Shown: positions 24,901-33,329 of the stretch, piece by piece
How the letters are laid out: every line of letters begins with the position of its first letter
How positions within the stretch are numbered: the stretch's first letter is position 1
DNA from: Candidatus Caccalectryoclostridium excrementigallinarum
GTDB lineage: Bacteria > Bacillota > Clostridia > Christensenellales > UBA3700
Direction of reading: 5' to 3'
Assembly (NCBI GenBank): GCA_018714485.1
Contig: DVNJ01000021.1
Span: forward strand, 1 to 33,582
DNA length: 33,582 nt
The notes under the pieces: generated by a model
Databases searched by the model: none
What the model was told of the DNA's origin: nothing
What the model saw: the letters and a program-made list of their open reading frames with translations, nothing else
Program-made: the position numbers and the translations under genes

Positions 24901-24929
24901 ATTATATATTATTAAGCATTGTTTGTCAA
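24901..24929 (-). promoter_or_regulatory. Perfect-consensus sigma-A promoter of rny
   Basis: On the minus strand, TTGACA (24924-24929), exactly 17 bases, then TATAAT (24901-24906). Both boxes match consensus at every base. The predicted start near 24894 leaves a leader of about 77 bases with two small inverted repeats, the second (GCCGC/GCGGC) immediately before the ribosome site. Confidence 0.85.
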
Positions 24930-25086
24930 GATATTTTTCAAAAGGATTTGCGCGCCGGGAAACGCAACTTAAAATGTCACACATTCAGAAAAAGCGATCA
25001 CGCCTTTGAATAGCTCGATCGCGCAAAAAAGCGCCGCTTTTCAAAAAATTTTACGCGCCGAAAGCGCCTTCAAGGGCGCGCAGGAC
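24930..25086. other. Intergenic stretch with weak hairpins between rny and recA
   Basis: No gene is visible. On the minus strand GCGATC/GATCGC (24994-25022) is followed by TTTTT and could be a weak back-up terminator. Next to it are GC-rich inverted pieces (GCGCC/GGCGC near 25064-25079). I see nothing else. Confidence 0.4.
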
Positions 25087-25113
25087 AAAAAACCGCGCCC
25101 TTGCGGGGCGCGG
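25087..25113 (-). terminator. Terminator of the ftsK-recA operon
   Basis: Arms CCGCGCCC (25093-25100) and GGGCGCGG (25106-25113) with a five-base loop. On the minus strand a six-T run follows. It lies a dozen bases after the recA stop. Confidence 0.88.
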
Positions 25114-25124
25114 CGCGTTTTTGC

Positions 25125-26132
25125 TTATTGCTTCATGAGTTCGACGAGCTTTCCCTTGATCTCTTCCGCGACTTCGGGATTGTCGTCCAGAAATTGGATG
25201 GTCTTTTCTCTGCCCTGACCTATCTTGTCGCCGTTATAGCTGAACCACGACCCCGACTTGACGACCACGCCTTTTTCCTGCGCCATATCGATTATGCAGC
25301 CGTTGGCGGAAATGCCCTTGCCGAAGATGATGTCGAATTCCGCCGTCTTGAAGGGGGGAGCGAGCTTGTTTTTCACGACCTTGGCGCGGGTGCGGTTGCC
25401 CACTATATCCGAGCCGTTTTTGATCGCGTCGCCCTTTCTGATCTCTATCCTCACGCTCGAATAAAATTTGAGCGCTCTGCCGCCCGTGGTCGTTTCGGGA
25501 TTGCCGAACATGACGCCCACCTTTTCGCGCAGCTGATTGATGAAGATTATGCAGGTCTTAGCCTTGTTGACTATGCCCGTGAGCTTTCTCAGAGCCTTGG
25601 ACATAAGGCGCGCCTGCGCACCCACGATGGACTGATCCATCTCCCCTTCTATCTCCACGCGGGGAGTGAGCGCCGCCACCGAGTCGATGACGATTATATC
25701 CACGGCGTTGCTGCGCACGAGCATTTCCGCGATGTCGAGCGCCTGTTCGCCGTTGTCGGGCTGAGAGACGTAAAGGTCGCGTATGTTCACGCCCAAATTC
25801 TCGGCATAGACGGGATCGAGCGCATGCTCGGCGTCGATGAACGCCGCCGTACCGCCGCCGCGCTGACATGAGGCGATCGCATGCAGCGCCACGGTCGTCT
25901 TACCCGAAGATTCGGGTCCGTAGATCTCCACTATCCTGCCGCGGGGCAAGCCGCCCACGCCGAGCGCAAAGTCGAGCGTGAGGCAGTCGGTGCTGATGAC
26001 CTCGATGGGCTGGACGCTCCCGTCGCCTAACTTCATGATCGCGCCCTTGCCGTATTGCTTTTCTATCTTCGAGATCGCCTCGTCGAGAAGGTCGTTCTTA
26101 TCCTTTGTCTTTTTAGGCTCTTCGTTTGCCAT
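25125..26132 (-). CDS. recA: Recombinase RecA
   Basis: RecA binds single-stranded DNA in an ATP-dependent filament, pairs homologous strands and stimulates LexA self-cleavage. It has Walker A GPESSGKT at residues 72-79, Walker [13 protein letters not shown], loop L1/L2 sequences ([40 protein letters not shown]) and the conserved ALKFYSSVR. At 335 residues it is slightly short, because the acidic C-terminal tail is reduced (ends GKLVELMKQ). The ATG at 26132 has AAGGAG seven bases upstream. It starts one base after the cinA stop, and the pair is a classic arrangement in Gram-positives. Confidence 0.98.
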   Translation of the reverse strand: MANEEPKKTKDKNDLLDEAISKIEKQYGKGAIMKLGDGSVQPIEVISTDCLTLDFALGVGGLPRGRIVEIYGPESSGKTTVALHAIASCQRGGGTAAFIDAEHALDPVYAENLGVNIRDLYVSQPDNGEQALDIAEMLVRSNAVDIIVIDSVAALTPRVEIEGEMDQSIVGAQARLMSKALRKLTGIVNKAKTCIIFINQLREKVGVMFGNPETTTGGRALKFYSSVRIEIRKGDAIKNGSDIVGNRTRAKVVKNKLAPPFKTAEFDIIFGKGISANGCIIDMAQEKGVVVKSGSWFSYNGDKIGQGREKTIQFLDDNPEVAEEIKGKLVELMKQ

Positions 26133-26133
26133 T

Positions 26134-26850
26134 TCAATTCTCCTTATCCTTGTTTTCCGCCCTTTCGAGCGCATAGAACATAGCCGCGTTGGCTACGCAT
26201 TTTCTGATGTAATTCCTGTCCCCGTTCAGGTTCATGCGGTAGATCTTGCCGCCCTTGCGCGTGGCGACGCCCACGAACGCCAAGCCCACGGGCGTCCCCT
26301 TCTCGTCGCTGTCGGGACCCGCGCAGCCCGTCGTCGCGATCCCAAGATCCGCGTCGCGGCTCTCCAAAAGCCCGTGCGTCATTTCGGCGGCGGTCTCCTT
26401 GGAGACGGCGCCGTATTCCTCGAGCGTACTCAGCTTGACATGCAGACGCCTGACTTTCGAGGCGTTGGTATAAGTTATCAAGCCCTCGACGAGGACTTCG
26501 CTCGCGCCCGGCACGTCCACGAGCCGCGAACAGATCATTCCGCCCGTGAGCGATTCCGCCACGGCGAGCCTCACGGCGTTTTCGCGGCAGACTTCAACGA
26601 GCTTTTTGGCGAGCGAGACGTCTTCGTCGGCATAGATCTTGTCCGAAAAAGCGCCTTTGAGCTTGTCCACCGCCGCCTGAAACTCCACCTCGTCGCCCTC
26701 GCCGTTGACGATGAGAATGGTCCCGTCGAGGCAGTCCTCGCTGAAATCCACGCTCACGGATCCCGACGAAAGAAAGGGCTGCACTTCCGAACGCCTGACG
26801 CCGAAAGTTTTGAGCACGCAGTAGTTCTTGAAACCGTCTTGCTCCATCAT
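26134..26850 (-). CDS. cinA: CinA-like NMN amidohydrolase lacking the MoCF domain
   Basis: This 238-residue protein has the CinA C-terminal (PncC) domain from about residue 85, which converts nicotinamide mononucleotide to nicotinate mononucleotide plus ammonia. The conserved AESLTGG and the triad Ser117, Tyr127 and Lys132 are present with the family spacing. The first 80 residues ([19 protein letters not shown]) look like the KH-type middle domain of CinA. Full CinA is about 410 residues; the N-terminal MoCF/COG1058 domain is missing, and no in-frame extension upstream could hold it because pgsA overlaps. AGGAGG lies seven bases before the ATG, and ATGA overlaps the pgsA stop. It is shortened at the N-terminus but not broken. 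Confidence 0.9.
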   Translation of the reverse strand: MMEQDGFKNYCVLKTFGVRRSEVQPFLSSGSVSVDFSEDCLDGTILIVNGEGDEVEFQAAVDKLKGAFSDKIYADEDVSLAKKLVEVCRENAVRLAVAESLTGGMICSRLVDVPGASEVLVEGLITYTNASKVRRLHVKLSTLEEYGAVSKETAAEMTHGLLESRDADLGIATTGCAGPDSDEKGTPVGLAFVGVATRKGGKIYRMNLNGDRNYIRKCVANAAMFYALERAENKDKEN

Positions 26851-27476
26851 TGTTTTTCCTCCTTATCCTCGCTCCCGCGCCCGGCGTCTTTTTCGCCTGA
26901 GAATATCGCGCGATTTTTATAGATATAATGCCCGCCCGAAACAACGGTGAGCACGGTCGCTATCAAAAGCTCGACAAAGCCCAGCCAGCAGATGACGACA
27001 TGGAAGGGCGCGAAAAGCAGCGTCGTGAGCGCGGAAAGCGTGGCGATCGTCTTGAGCTTTCCCATCTTGTCCGCCGCGATCACGAAACTTTTGAGCGCCG
27101 CCATCTGGCGCAGCAGTCCGATGATGAACTCGCGCGCCACGATGATCACCGAACAGATCATCGCCGCATAGGGGACGCCTATCGCGCCGAGGTAATTCCC
27201 GTCCACCACGAACGCCAGCCCGACGATGACGAGGATCTTGTCCGCGATCGGGTCGAGGAATTTGCCCAGGTCGGTCACCATGTTGTATTTGCGCGCGATA
27301 TAACCGTCGAAAAAGTCCGTCCAGCCCGCAAGGCAGAACAGCCCCGCCGTCACCGCGCATATCCAAACGTGCCCGGAAAAGGCTTCCTGCACGCAGTAAG
27401 CGATGATTATCAGCGGAATGAGCGCTAAGCGCGCTATTGTTATCTTGGTCGGTAAATTTATATGTATCTTTCCCAT
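26847..27476 (-). CDS. pgsA: CDP-diacylglycerol--glycerol-3-phosphate 3-phosphatidyltransferase
   Basis: This 209-residue membrane enzyme makes phosphatidylglycerol phosphate from CDP-diacylglycerol and glycerol-3-phosphate. The complete CDP-alcohol phosphotransferase motif D-x2-DG-x2-AR-x8-G-x3-D-x3-D is present: Asp54, Asp57, Gly58, Ala61-Arg62, Gly71, Asp75, Asp79. About six helices are visible. A charged tail (GSEDKEEKQ) ends inside the start of cinA. The ATG at 27476 has AGGGAT upstream, and it lies 28 bases after the rimO stop. Its operon place between rimO and cinA is common in Bacillota. Confidence 0.95.
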   Translation of the reverse strand: MGKIHINLPTKITIARLALIPLIIIAYCVQEAFSGHVWICAVTAGLFCLAGWTDFFDGYIARKYNMVTDLGKFLDPIADKILVIVGLAFVVDGNYLGAIGVPYAAMICSVIIVAREFIIGLLRQMAALKSFVIAADKMGKLKTIATLSALTTLLFAPFHVVICWLGFVELLIATVLTVVSGGHYIYKNRAIFSGEKDAGRGSEDKEEKQ

Positions 27477-27504
27477 ATTCGTTATCCCTGCGGCAAGCCG
27501 CCTT

Positions 27505-28827
27505 TTATTCTCTCACCTCGCCGATGAGATCTTCGCCCTCCGCGCCCGTGATGAGCACGTCATAGCTCTCCCCCGCCTGCACGGGCAGCGCGGAAGTGAA
27601 ATAGGTCACGCCGTCCACTTCGGGAGTTTGAAAACACGTCCTGCCCACGAACATCTGCCTGTCGAAGTCTATGTCTTCATAGATGACCTTGAAGGTCTTT
27701 CCCGCGAGCGCCTTTTTGTCCGCGGCGGAGAGAGCGTTTTGCACGGCGTAAGCCCTCTTGCGGCGCGCCTCTTTGACCCGCGCCGAGAGCTGTCCGTCCA
27801 GCTTCGCCGCGGGCGTTCCTTCCTCTTTCGAATAGGCGAAAAAGCCGCAGGCGTAAAGGTGCGCCTCTTTGAGGAAAGTAAGCAGCTCTTCGAACTCCTC
27901 TTCGCTCTCGCCGGGGAAGCCGACGATAAAGGTCGAGCGCACGAAGATATCCCTCTTCCTCAGCTTTTTCATCAGGGCGAGTATGCTTTCTTTGTTCACC
28001 CGCCTGCCCATTCTCTTTAATATTCTATCGCTTATATGTTGCAAAGGTATGTCAACATATTTACAAATTTTGTCGTTTTTGGCGATATACTCGATAAGTT
28101 CGTCGTCCACCTGCTCGGGATAGAGATAGAGCAGCCTTATACGTTCGAGATCGAGCGCGGAGAGCTTTTCAAGCAGCGGTATCAGCCGCCTCTCTCCTCT
28201 GTCCGCGCCGTAGCGCGTGACGTCCTGCGCGACCAGGATAAGCTCTTTCACGCCGCCCTCGACGAGAAATTCCGCTTCCTTTATCAGCTCCTCTTCGCCG
28301 CGCGAGGTATAGTTGCCGCGTATGTAAGGTATGGCGCAGTAAGTGCAGCGGTTGGAACAGCCCTCGGCTATCTTCAGATAGGCATAGTGCGCGGGCGTGG
28401 TGAGTATGCGCCTGTTCGTGAAATGCCTGTCGTTGATGTCGTTTGAGAGCAGCTGCAAACCCTCTCCCGCCAGCGCGCGTTCCGCCGCCGCGGGCAGGTC
28501 GGCATATCTGTCCGTTCCCGCGATCACGTCTATCTCGGGTATACCCTCTTTGAGCTGCTCCTTATAGCGTTGGGAAAGGCAGCCGCTCACGATGAGCGCG
28601 CGGCACCTGCCCGTCTTCTTGTAGGCGGCGGCTTCGAGTATGGCGTCTATGCTCTCGCGCTTGGCGGGATCGATAAAGCCGCAGGTGTTGACGAGTATCG
28701 CGTCCGCCCCCGCAAGATCGGCGGTAACGCCCCAGCCCGCGTCCGCAAAATAGGCGAGCGCGTTCTCCGTGTCCACTCTGTTCTTATCGCAGCCGAGCGA
28801 TATGACCGCAAGCTCAGCCTTCGGCAC
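27505..28827 (-). CDS. rimO: Ribosomal protein S12 methylthiotransferase RimO
   Basis: RimO is a radical-SAM enzyme that adds a methylthio group to the aspartate of ribosomal protein S12. The N-terminal UPF0004 domain has cysteines 13, 49 and 83 for one iron-sulfur cluster, and the radical-SAM motif CSNRCTYC (157-164) binds the other. A C-terminal TRAM domain covers about residues 370-440. The opening PKAELAVISLGCDKNRV is RimO-like, not MiaB-like. I place the start at the GTG at 28827, with GGAG nine bases upstream and 14 bases of overlap with ftsK. An ATG at 28851 gives an eight-residue extension without a ribosome site. Confidence 0.93.
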   Translation of the reverse strand: MPKAELAVISLGCDKNRVDTENALAYFADAGWGVTADLAGADAILVNTCGFIDPAKRESIDAILEAAAYKKTGRCRALIVSGCLSQRYKEQLKEGIPEIDVIAGTDRYADLPAAAERALAGEGLQLLSNDINDRHFTNRRILTTPAHYAYLKIAEGCSNRCTYCAIPYIRGNYTSRGEEELIKEAEFLVEGGVKELILVAQDVTRYGADRGERRLIPLLEKLSALDLERIRLLYLYPEQVDDELIEYIAKNDKICKYVDIPLQHISDRILKRMGRRVNKESILALMKKLRKRDIFVRSTFIVGFPGESEEEFEELLTFLKEAHLYACGFFAYSKEEGTPAAKLDGQLSARVKEARRKRAYAVQNALSAADKKALAGKTFKVIYEDIDFDRQMFVGRTCFQTPEVDGVTYFTSALPVQAGESYDVLITGAEGEDLIGEVRE

Positions 28828-31800
28828 CGTTCCCGTCTCCGTAAAGCGCATTGAATTGATCCATGGTTATCAGCACGGCTCTCTCCTTCTTCCCGGGTAT
28901 GGAATGCTCGATATAGCCCTGAGCCTCCATCTTGTCCACGAGTTTCGCCGCGCGCGGGAAGCCCAATCCGAACACGCGCTGCAACTTTGAGATGGACACG
29001 TTGTTGGTCTCGATGACGTATTTTAGCACCTGCACGAAATAGGGGTCTTCGGCGAACGAGCCGTTGGCAAGCTCACCCGAGTCGGAGATCGAAGTCTTTT
29101 CCTCTTCCACCGTGGTGATATATTTTTCGATCGCGGGATCGAAATGAGCCTCGTTATGCTCCTTGACGTAATTGGCGACCGCGTAGATCTCCTTGCTCAG
29201 AATGAGCGCGCCCTGAACTCTGACCATGTTGGGCTTGCTCCCTTCCTTGTAGAGCATGTCGCCGTAACGCAGCAGTTTTTCCGCGCCCACGCTGTCGAGA
29301 ATGGTCTTGGAGTCGATATAAGAAGTGACGGCAAAGGCGATGCGCGTGGGGAGATTCGCCTTGATCGTACCCGTGATGACGTCCACGGACGGACGCTGGG
29401 TGGCGAGGATCATGCTTATGCCCGCGGCGCGCGCCTTTTGCGCCAAGCGCTTGATGAGCTGTTCGAACTCCTTGCTCACCGACGAGGTCATGATGTCGCC
29501 CACCTCGTCCACGATGAGCACGATGCTCGGCAGCTTGTTCTCCGCCTGCGCGGCGTTATATTCGCTGAGATTGCTCACCTTGCTTTGGCTGAACAGGTTA
29601 TAACGATATTCCATCTCGTTGACCAGCCATTCGAGCGCCTTTATCGCCATATGCTCGTCCGAGATGGCGTAAGGCAGCAGCATATGCGGCAAGCCCTCGT
29701 AAGGCTTGAACTCCACGACCTTGGGGTCGATGAGCAAAAATCTCACGTCCTGCGGCGAATACTTATAGACCATGCTGCAAAGCAGGCAGTTGAGGAAGAC
29801 GCTCTTACCCGAGCCGCTCGAACCGGCGACGAGGGCGTGAGGGAAATCGCAGATGTTGCAGACATAGTTGTTGTTGTCTATGTCCTTGCCCAAGCCGAAA
29901 TAAAGTCCCTTGTTCTTGTCCGCGCGGATAAACTCCGTCGAATTTATCACCGACTTCAAGCCCACCTTGCCCCTTTCCTTGTTGGGCACTTCTATGCCCA
30001 CGAGGTTCTTGCCGCGAATGGGCGCTTCGATACGGATACTGTCCACCATCAGGCAGGCGCGTATGTCCTCTTCGAGCTTGGGTATCTCTTTGACGGAGAT
30101 GGAGCGCGGCATTTGCAGCTCAAAGCGCGAGAAGGCGGGTCCCTGAACGATGTTCACCACCTTCGCGGGGACCTTGAAGTCTTCGAGCGTGCGCTCAAGC
30201 TCGGCGACCATGGCGTTGAAGTCCACGTTGTTGTTGACCTTCTCGGCGTAATCTTCCAAAAGTTCGAGCTTGGGCGGCGTGTATTTGCGCGTCTTCACGG
30301 GCACGAATACGGGAATGCCGTTAAAGGTGTTCTCCTCTTCCTTTTCCTCTTTTTTCTCGGCGGGCTTGGACGGCTCGACCTTGGGCAGAGGCTTGATCTC
30401 TATCTTGGGCTCGGGTCTGACTTCGACCTTGCGCTCAAGCTCTATCTTCGGCTCTTCTCTCTTTTCGACCCTGCTCTCCGGCTTCGGCTCTATTACAGGT
30501 TCTATCTTGGGTTCGGGCTTAGGCTCGACAAAGGAAGGGCGCACGGGCGCGTCGTCCTGCTTTTTCTCCTCTTTCTTGCCGAAAAGCTCGGAAAAATCTT
30601 CCATGACGCGGTCGGAGCGGTCGGACTTATCCTCGACTTCTTCGCTCTTTTTCCTCTCGTCGTCGAAAGAAGAGGTGAGATGAAAATCGTCTTTTTGCTC
30701 TTTGGCGATGGTCTTGTTGATAAAACGGTCGACTTCGTCGTCGCTCTCGGCGCTCTCGCTTTGCAGCTTGGCGATATTCTCTTCGAGGTTACGCTTGCGC
30801 GTGCTGTTGAAATAAAGCCGCATATCCACGCCGTGACCGCTTTGCTCTTCTTCGCTCGCCTGCGGCTCGTCCTCGGCAAATTCGGGACTTTCGCCGTAGA
30901 GCAGCTGCGCCGCGTCGTCGCGGGTGACCTCTCTCCTTCTCTCCGCGGGCTTTTCCCTGCTCTCTTCGCCGTAAAGCAGCTGCGCGGCGGTGGCTTTGTC
31001 AAGCTCCTTATACATTTTCACCGCCCCGCTCACGTCGGGCGCGATGATGTCGTCGTCCACCTGCTCCTGCTCTTCTTCGGCGAGCTTGTCGATAGACTTG
31101 ACGGACGTGGGACGGTTGAAGAAGGCGCCGCGGAAATTGCCGTCCAGCTTTTTCCCCTTCACCGTGCCGTTATACATATCCGTGCCGATCGTGCGCAGCC
31201 CGTCTTCCGGTTCGCGCGGCGTTTCGCGCCTGAACGGCTCGCGCCTGCCGGCGGAGATATAATCCTCGCCCGTGCTTATCTTGCCCAGCTTGGCGGCGCG
31301 GCGGCGGGCGGCTATCTTGTCGAGATTGAACATGCAAACGACGATGAGCGCCACAAGCCCCGCCGTCACCAGCCCGAGCACGACCATGCTGAAAATATAC
31401 ATGAAATCGGAAAGCAGCAGCGGATAGGTGAGCAGGGAGAAGATGACTCCGCCCGCCGTGTCCGCGCCTAAATAACATTGCCTGATATAATCGCCCCAGC
31501 TGCGGCTCTCGTCCATGGCGACATGCACGCGCGCCGTGGCGAGATGGCACATGAGAATGACCACGCAGAGAGTGGCGACATAGAGGCACGCCATCGCGGG
31601 CGAGACCTTGACCTTGACCTTGAAAAGCTTGAGTATCCCCGCCACAAAGAGCGCGATCGCGGCGCCGTAAGAGGCGAAGCCGAAGATGCCGAGGAAGAAA
31701 TATCTGTTGACGTAATCTCCCGCCTTGCCGAACGCGCCGAACAAGATGAGCATGAACAGGACGGAGATCCCCAAACAGATGAGCGCCGTAAAGAGCGAAC

Positions 31801-31885
31801 CGCTCATCTCCTTTCCGTTTTCTTCCCTTTCGATATTCCTTTCTTCTCTTTCTTTCTTTTTCACCGAGCGTATACTCCCTGCCAT
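28814..31885 (-). CDS. ftsK: FtsK/SpoIIIE-family DNA translocase
   Basis: This 1023-residue motor pumps chromosomal DNA through the closing septum or into the forespore. It has four N-terminal membrane helices (to about residue 190), a long charged linker (about 200-560) with many Pro-Glu-Pro-Lys-type repeats (EPKPEPKIEPVIEPKPES), a motor domain with Walker A GSSGSGKS (about 687-694) and Walker B SIVLIVDEVGDIM, and a C-terminal gamma winged helix (VSISKLQRVFGLGFPRAAKLVDKM) that reads orientation sequences. The start is unclear: the ATG at 31885 follows an extended -10 promoter by 14 bases and lacks a ribosome site; a GTG at 31864 follows GGGAG; an ATG at 31807 directly follows AGGAG. FtsK and SpoIIIE cannot be told apart here. 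Confidence 0.93.
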   Translation of the reverse strand: MAGSIRSVKKKEREERNIEREENGKEMSGSLFTALICLGISVLFMLILFGAFGKAGDYVNRYFFLGIFGFASYGAAIALFVAGILKLFKVKVKVSPAMACLYVATLCVVILMCHLATARVHVAMDESRSWGDYIRQCYLGADTAGGVIFSLLTYPLLLSDFMYIFSMVVLGLVTAGLVALIVVCMFNLDKIAARRRAAKLGKISTGEDYISAGRREPFRRETPREPEDGLRTIGTDMYNGTVKGKKLDGNFRGAFFNRPTSVKSIDKLAEEEQEQVDDDIIAPDVSGAVKMYKELDKATAAQLLYGEESREKPAERRREVTRDDAAQLLYGESPEFAEDEPQASEEEQSGHGVDMRLYFNSTRKRNLEENIAKLQSESAESDDEVDRFINKTIAKEQKDDFHLTSSFDDERKKSEEVEDKSDRSDRVMEDFSELFGKKEEKKQDDAPVRPSFVEPKPEPKIEPVIEPKPESRVEKREEPKIELERKVEVRPEPKIEIKPLPKVEPSKPAEKKEEKEEENTFNGIPVFVPVKTRKYTPPKLELLEDYAEKVNNNVDFNAMVAELERTLEDFKVPAKVVNIVQGPAFSRFELQMPRSISVKEIPKLEEDIRACLMVDSIRIEAPIRGKNLVGIEVPNKERGKVGLKSVINSTEFIRADKNKGLYFGLGKDIDNNNYVCNICDFPHALVAGSSGSGKSVFLNCLLCSMVYKYSPQDVRFLLIDPKVVEFKPYEGLPHMLLPYAISDEHMAIKALEWLVNEMEYRYNLFSQSKVSNLSEYNAAQAENKLPSIVLIVDEVGDIMTSSVSKEFEQLIKRLAQKARAAGISMILATQRPSVDVITGTIKANLPTRIAFAVTSYIDSKTILDSVGAEKLLRYGDMLYKEGSKPNMVRVQGALILSKEIYAVANYVKEHNEAHFDPAIEKYITTVEEEKTSISDSGELANGSFAEDPYFVQVLKYVIETNNVSISKLQRVFGLGFPRAAKLVDKMEAQGYIEHSIPGKKERAVLITMDQFNALYGDGNGAEG

Positions 31886-31899
31886 AATTCTGTATGAAA

Positions 31900-31929
31900 A
31901 TTATAGCACATACGGGCGGGAAAATACAA
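31900..31929 (-). promoter_or_regulatory. Extended -10 promoter of the ftsK-rimO-pgsA-cinA-recA operon
   Basis: On the minus strand, TTGTAT (31924-31929), 18 bases, then TATAAT (31900-31905) preceded by the extended element TGC. The predicted start is near 31893, only about eight bases before the first ATG. Close gene spacing downstream suggests one transcript of five genes. Confidence 0.7.
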
Positions 31930-31950
31930 GTATATATTATAAAATTAAAA

Positions 31951-31992
31951 TAAAAAATATATAACGCCGCCCCGCGCCGAGCAGGGCGGCGT
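31951..31992 (-). terminator. Terminator of the M16 peptidase gene
   Basis: Arms ACGCCGCCC (31964-31972) and GGGCGGCGT (31984-31992) around an 11-base loop. On the minus strand a T-rich tract follows after a few bases. Confidence 0.8.
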
Positions 31993-32003
31993 CACGAAAA
32001 AAC

Positions 32004-33269
32004 TCACTTTTCGAGCAAGACTTCCCTAAGGTCCCTCTTTATCTCTCTGCCCACATAGGATACGCTCGCCTTTTCGCGGCGCAAAAGCTCTTCTCCTATC
32101 CAAACCATGTCGTCGAGCGTGACGCTCTCCACGCGCGCTATCTCCTTCGCCGTGTCCAAAAGTTCGCCCGTATAGAGGGCGTAACGGGCATGAAGTCCGC
32201 CGCAGCCGAGCGTGTTCTCCCCCGAAAGGGCATAGGCGGTCTTGATCTGCTGCTTGCCCTTTTCCAGCTCGCTTGCCGTGATCGGATGCTTTTTCAGATC
32301 CTCTAAAAGCCGGGCGATCGTTTGAGTGCATTTGACCGCGTTTTTCCTGTTCACGCCCGCGTAAATGCACAGATAGCCGTTATTTATATAGGTCGAGGGG
32401 GAGGAAAAGACGGAATAGGCAAGCCCTTGCTTTTCCCTGATCTCCTGAAAAAGGCGCGAGCTCATGTTGCCGCCGAGGACGGCGTTGAAGACCGCGAGCG
32501 CCATGTCCTTTTCATGCCGGTAAGGCAGCGAGGGCAAGGCGATACCGATATGCGACTGCTCCAAGTCGGACTTTTCCCTCACGCGGCTGCCGCAGGCGGG
32601 AGAGGCGGGCACGTCCTGCCATGCCCTGCCCGCTTTGGGCAGGCGCGAATAAAAATACTTCGCTGCGACCTGCTTCGCGCGCTCAAAGGTCACGTTGCCC
32701 GAGATCGTGACCACCGTACTGTCCGCGGCATAGTTGCGGGCGATATACTCTTTCAGATCCGCGCTCTTGAAGCGCGCCACGTTTTCGCGCGGTCCCAAGA
32801 TGGTGCGCGCGAGCGGGTGCTCGCCGAAATAGGCGGCGGAAAGCTCGTCGAGGCAGAGGTCGGCGCCGTCGTCTTCGGACATGGAGATCTCCTCATCGAT
32901 GACCTTGCGCTCCTTGTCGAGTTCGCCCTCGTCGAGCGACGGCTCGAAGAGTATGTCCGCGAGGACGTCCGCGCATTCTTCCAAATGCTCGGCAAGGCTC
33001 AACGTATAATAGCAGGTCGCAAGCTTGGACGTGAAGGCGTTAATCTGCGCGCCGAGCTTGTCGATGTCGTCGCTGATGGCAAAGGCGCTGCGCCTCTTCG
33101 TGCCCTTGAAGAGCATATGCTCCACGCAATGCGAAACGCCGTTGTTTTCGGCGCTCTCGTTGCCGCTGCCCGCCCCCGTCATCACGGACAGATAAGCCGA
33201 ATACACGCCGTCGAGGCGGCAATGCACGAGTTTGAGTCCGTCGGAGAAAACAAATAAATTTCTTTCCAT
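32004..33269 (-). CDS. M16-family zinc metallopeptidase
   Basis: This 421-residue soluble peptidase carries the inverted zinc motif HCVEH (His47, Glu50, His51), with a further glutamate ligand expected around residues 126-127 in ERKVIDEEI. The second half, from about residue 230, is the inactive M16 partner domain, including the characteristic MSSRLFQEIREKQGLAYSV. The length matches single-chain processing peptidases of Bacillus YmfH/MlpA type, and the place next to ftsK matches that locus. The substrate is unknown. The ATG at 33269 is the only start consistent with the family; a 67-residue upstream extension crosses repeats and is rejected. No ribosome site is visible, and the promoter implies an mRNA with almost no leader. 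Confidence 0.92.
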   Translation of the reverse strand: MERNLFVFSDGLKLVHCRLDGVYSAYLSVMTGAGSGNESAENNGVSHCVEHMLFKGTKRRSAFAISDDIDKLGAQINAFTSKLATCYYTLSLAEHLEECADVLADILFEPSLDEGELDKERKVIDEEISMSEDDGADLCLDELSAAYFGEHPLARTILGPRENVARFKSADLKEYIARNYAADSTVVTISGNVTFERAKQVAAKYFYSRLPKAGRAWQDVPASPACGSRVREKSDLEQSHIGIALPSLPYRHEKDMALAVFNAVLGGNMSSRLFQEIREKQGLAYSVFSSPSTYINNGYLCIYAGVNRKNAVKCTQTIARLLEDLKKHPITASELEKGKQQIKTAYALSGENTLGCGGLHARYALYTGELLDTAKEIARVESVTLDDMVWIGEELLRREKASVSYVGREIKRDLREVLLEK

Positions 33270-33276
33270 AGTAAAT

Positions 33277-33305
33277 ATATTATATGCAATGCGGGAAAAA
33301 GTCAA
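33277..33305 (-). promoter_or_regulatory. Promoter of the M16 gene, leaderless
   Basis: On the minus strand, TTGACT (33300-33305) followed by TAATAT after 17 bases (33277-33282) or TATAAT after 15 (33279-33284). Either choice puts the start at 33270-33272, zero to three bases before the ATG. Confidence 0.65.
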
Positions 33306-33329
33306 GAAATCTCCTGCGCGGCACGGCAA

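Noticed and set aside
29144..31471. A 775-codon plus-strand open frame opposite ftsK
   Set aside because: The minus strand carries unmistakable FtsK motifs. The plus frame shows no domain and is a shadow of biased codon use.
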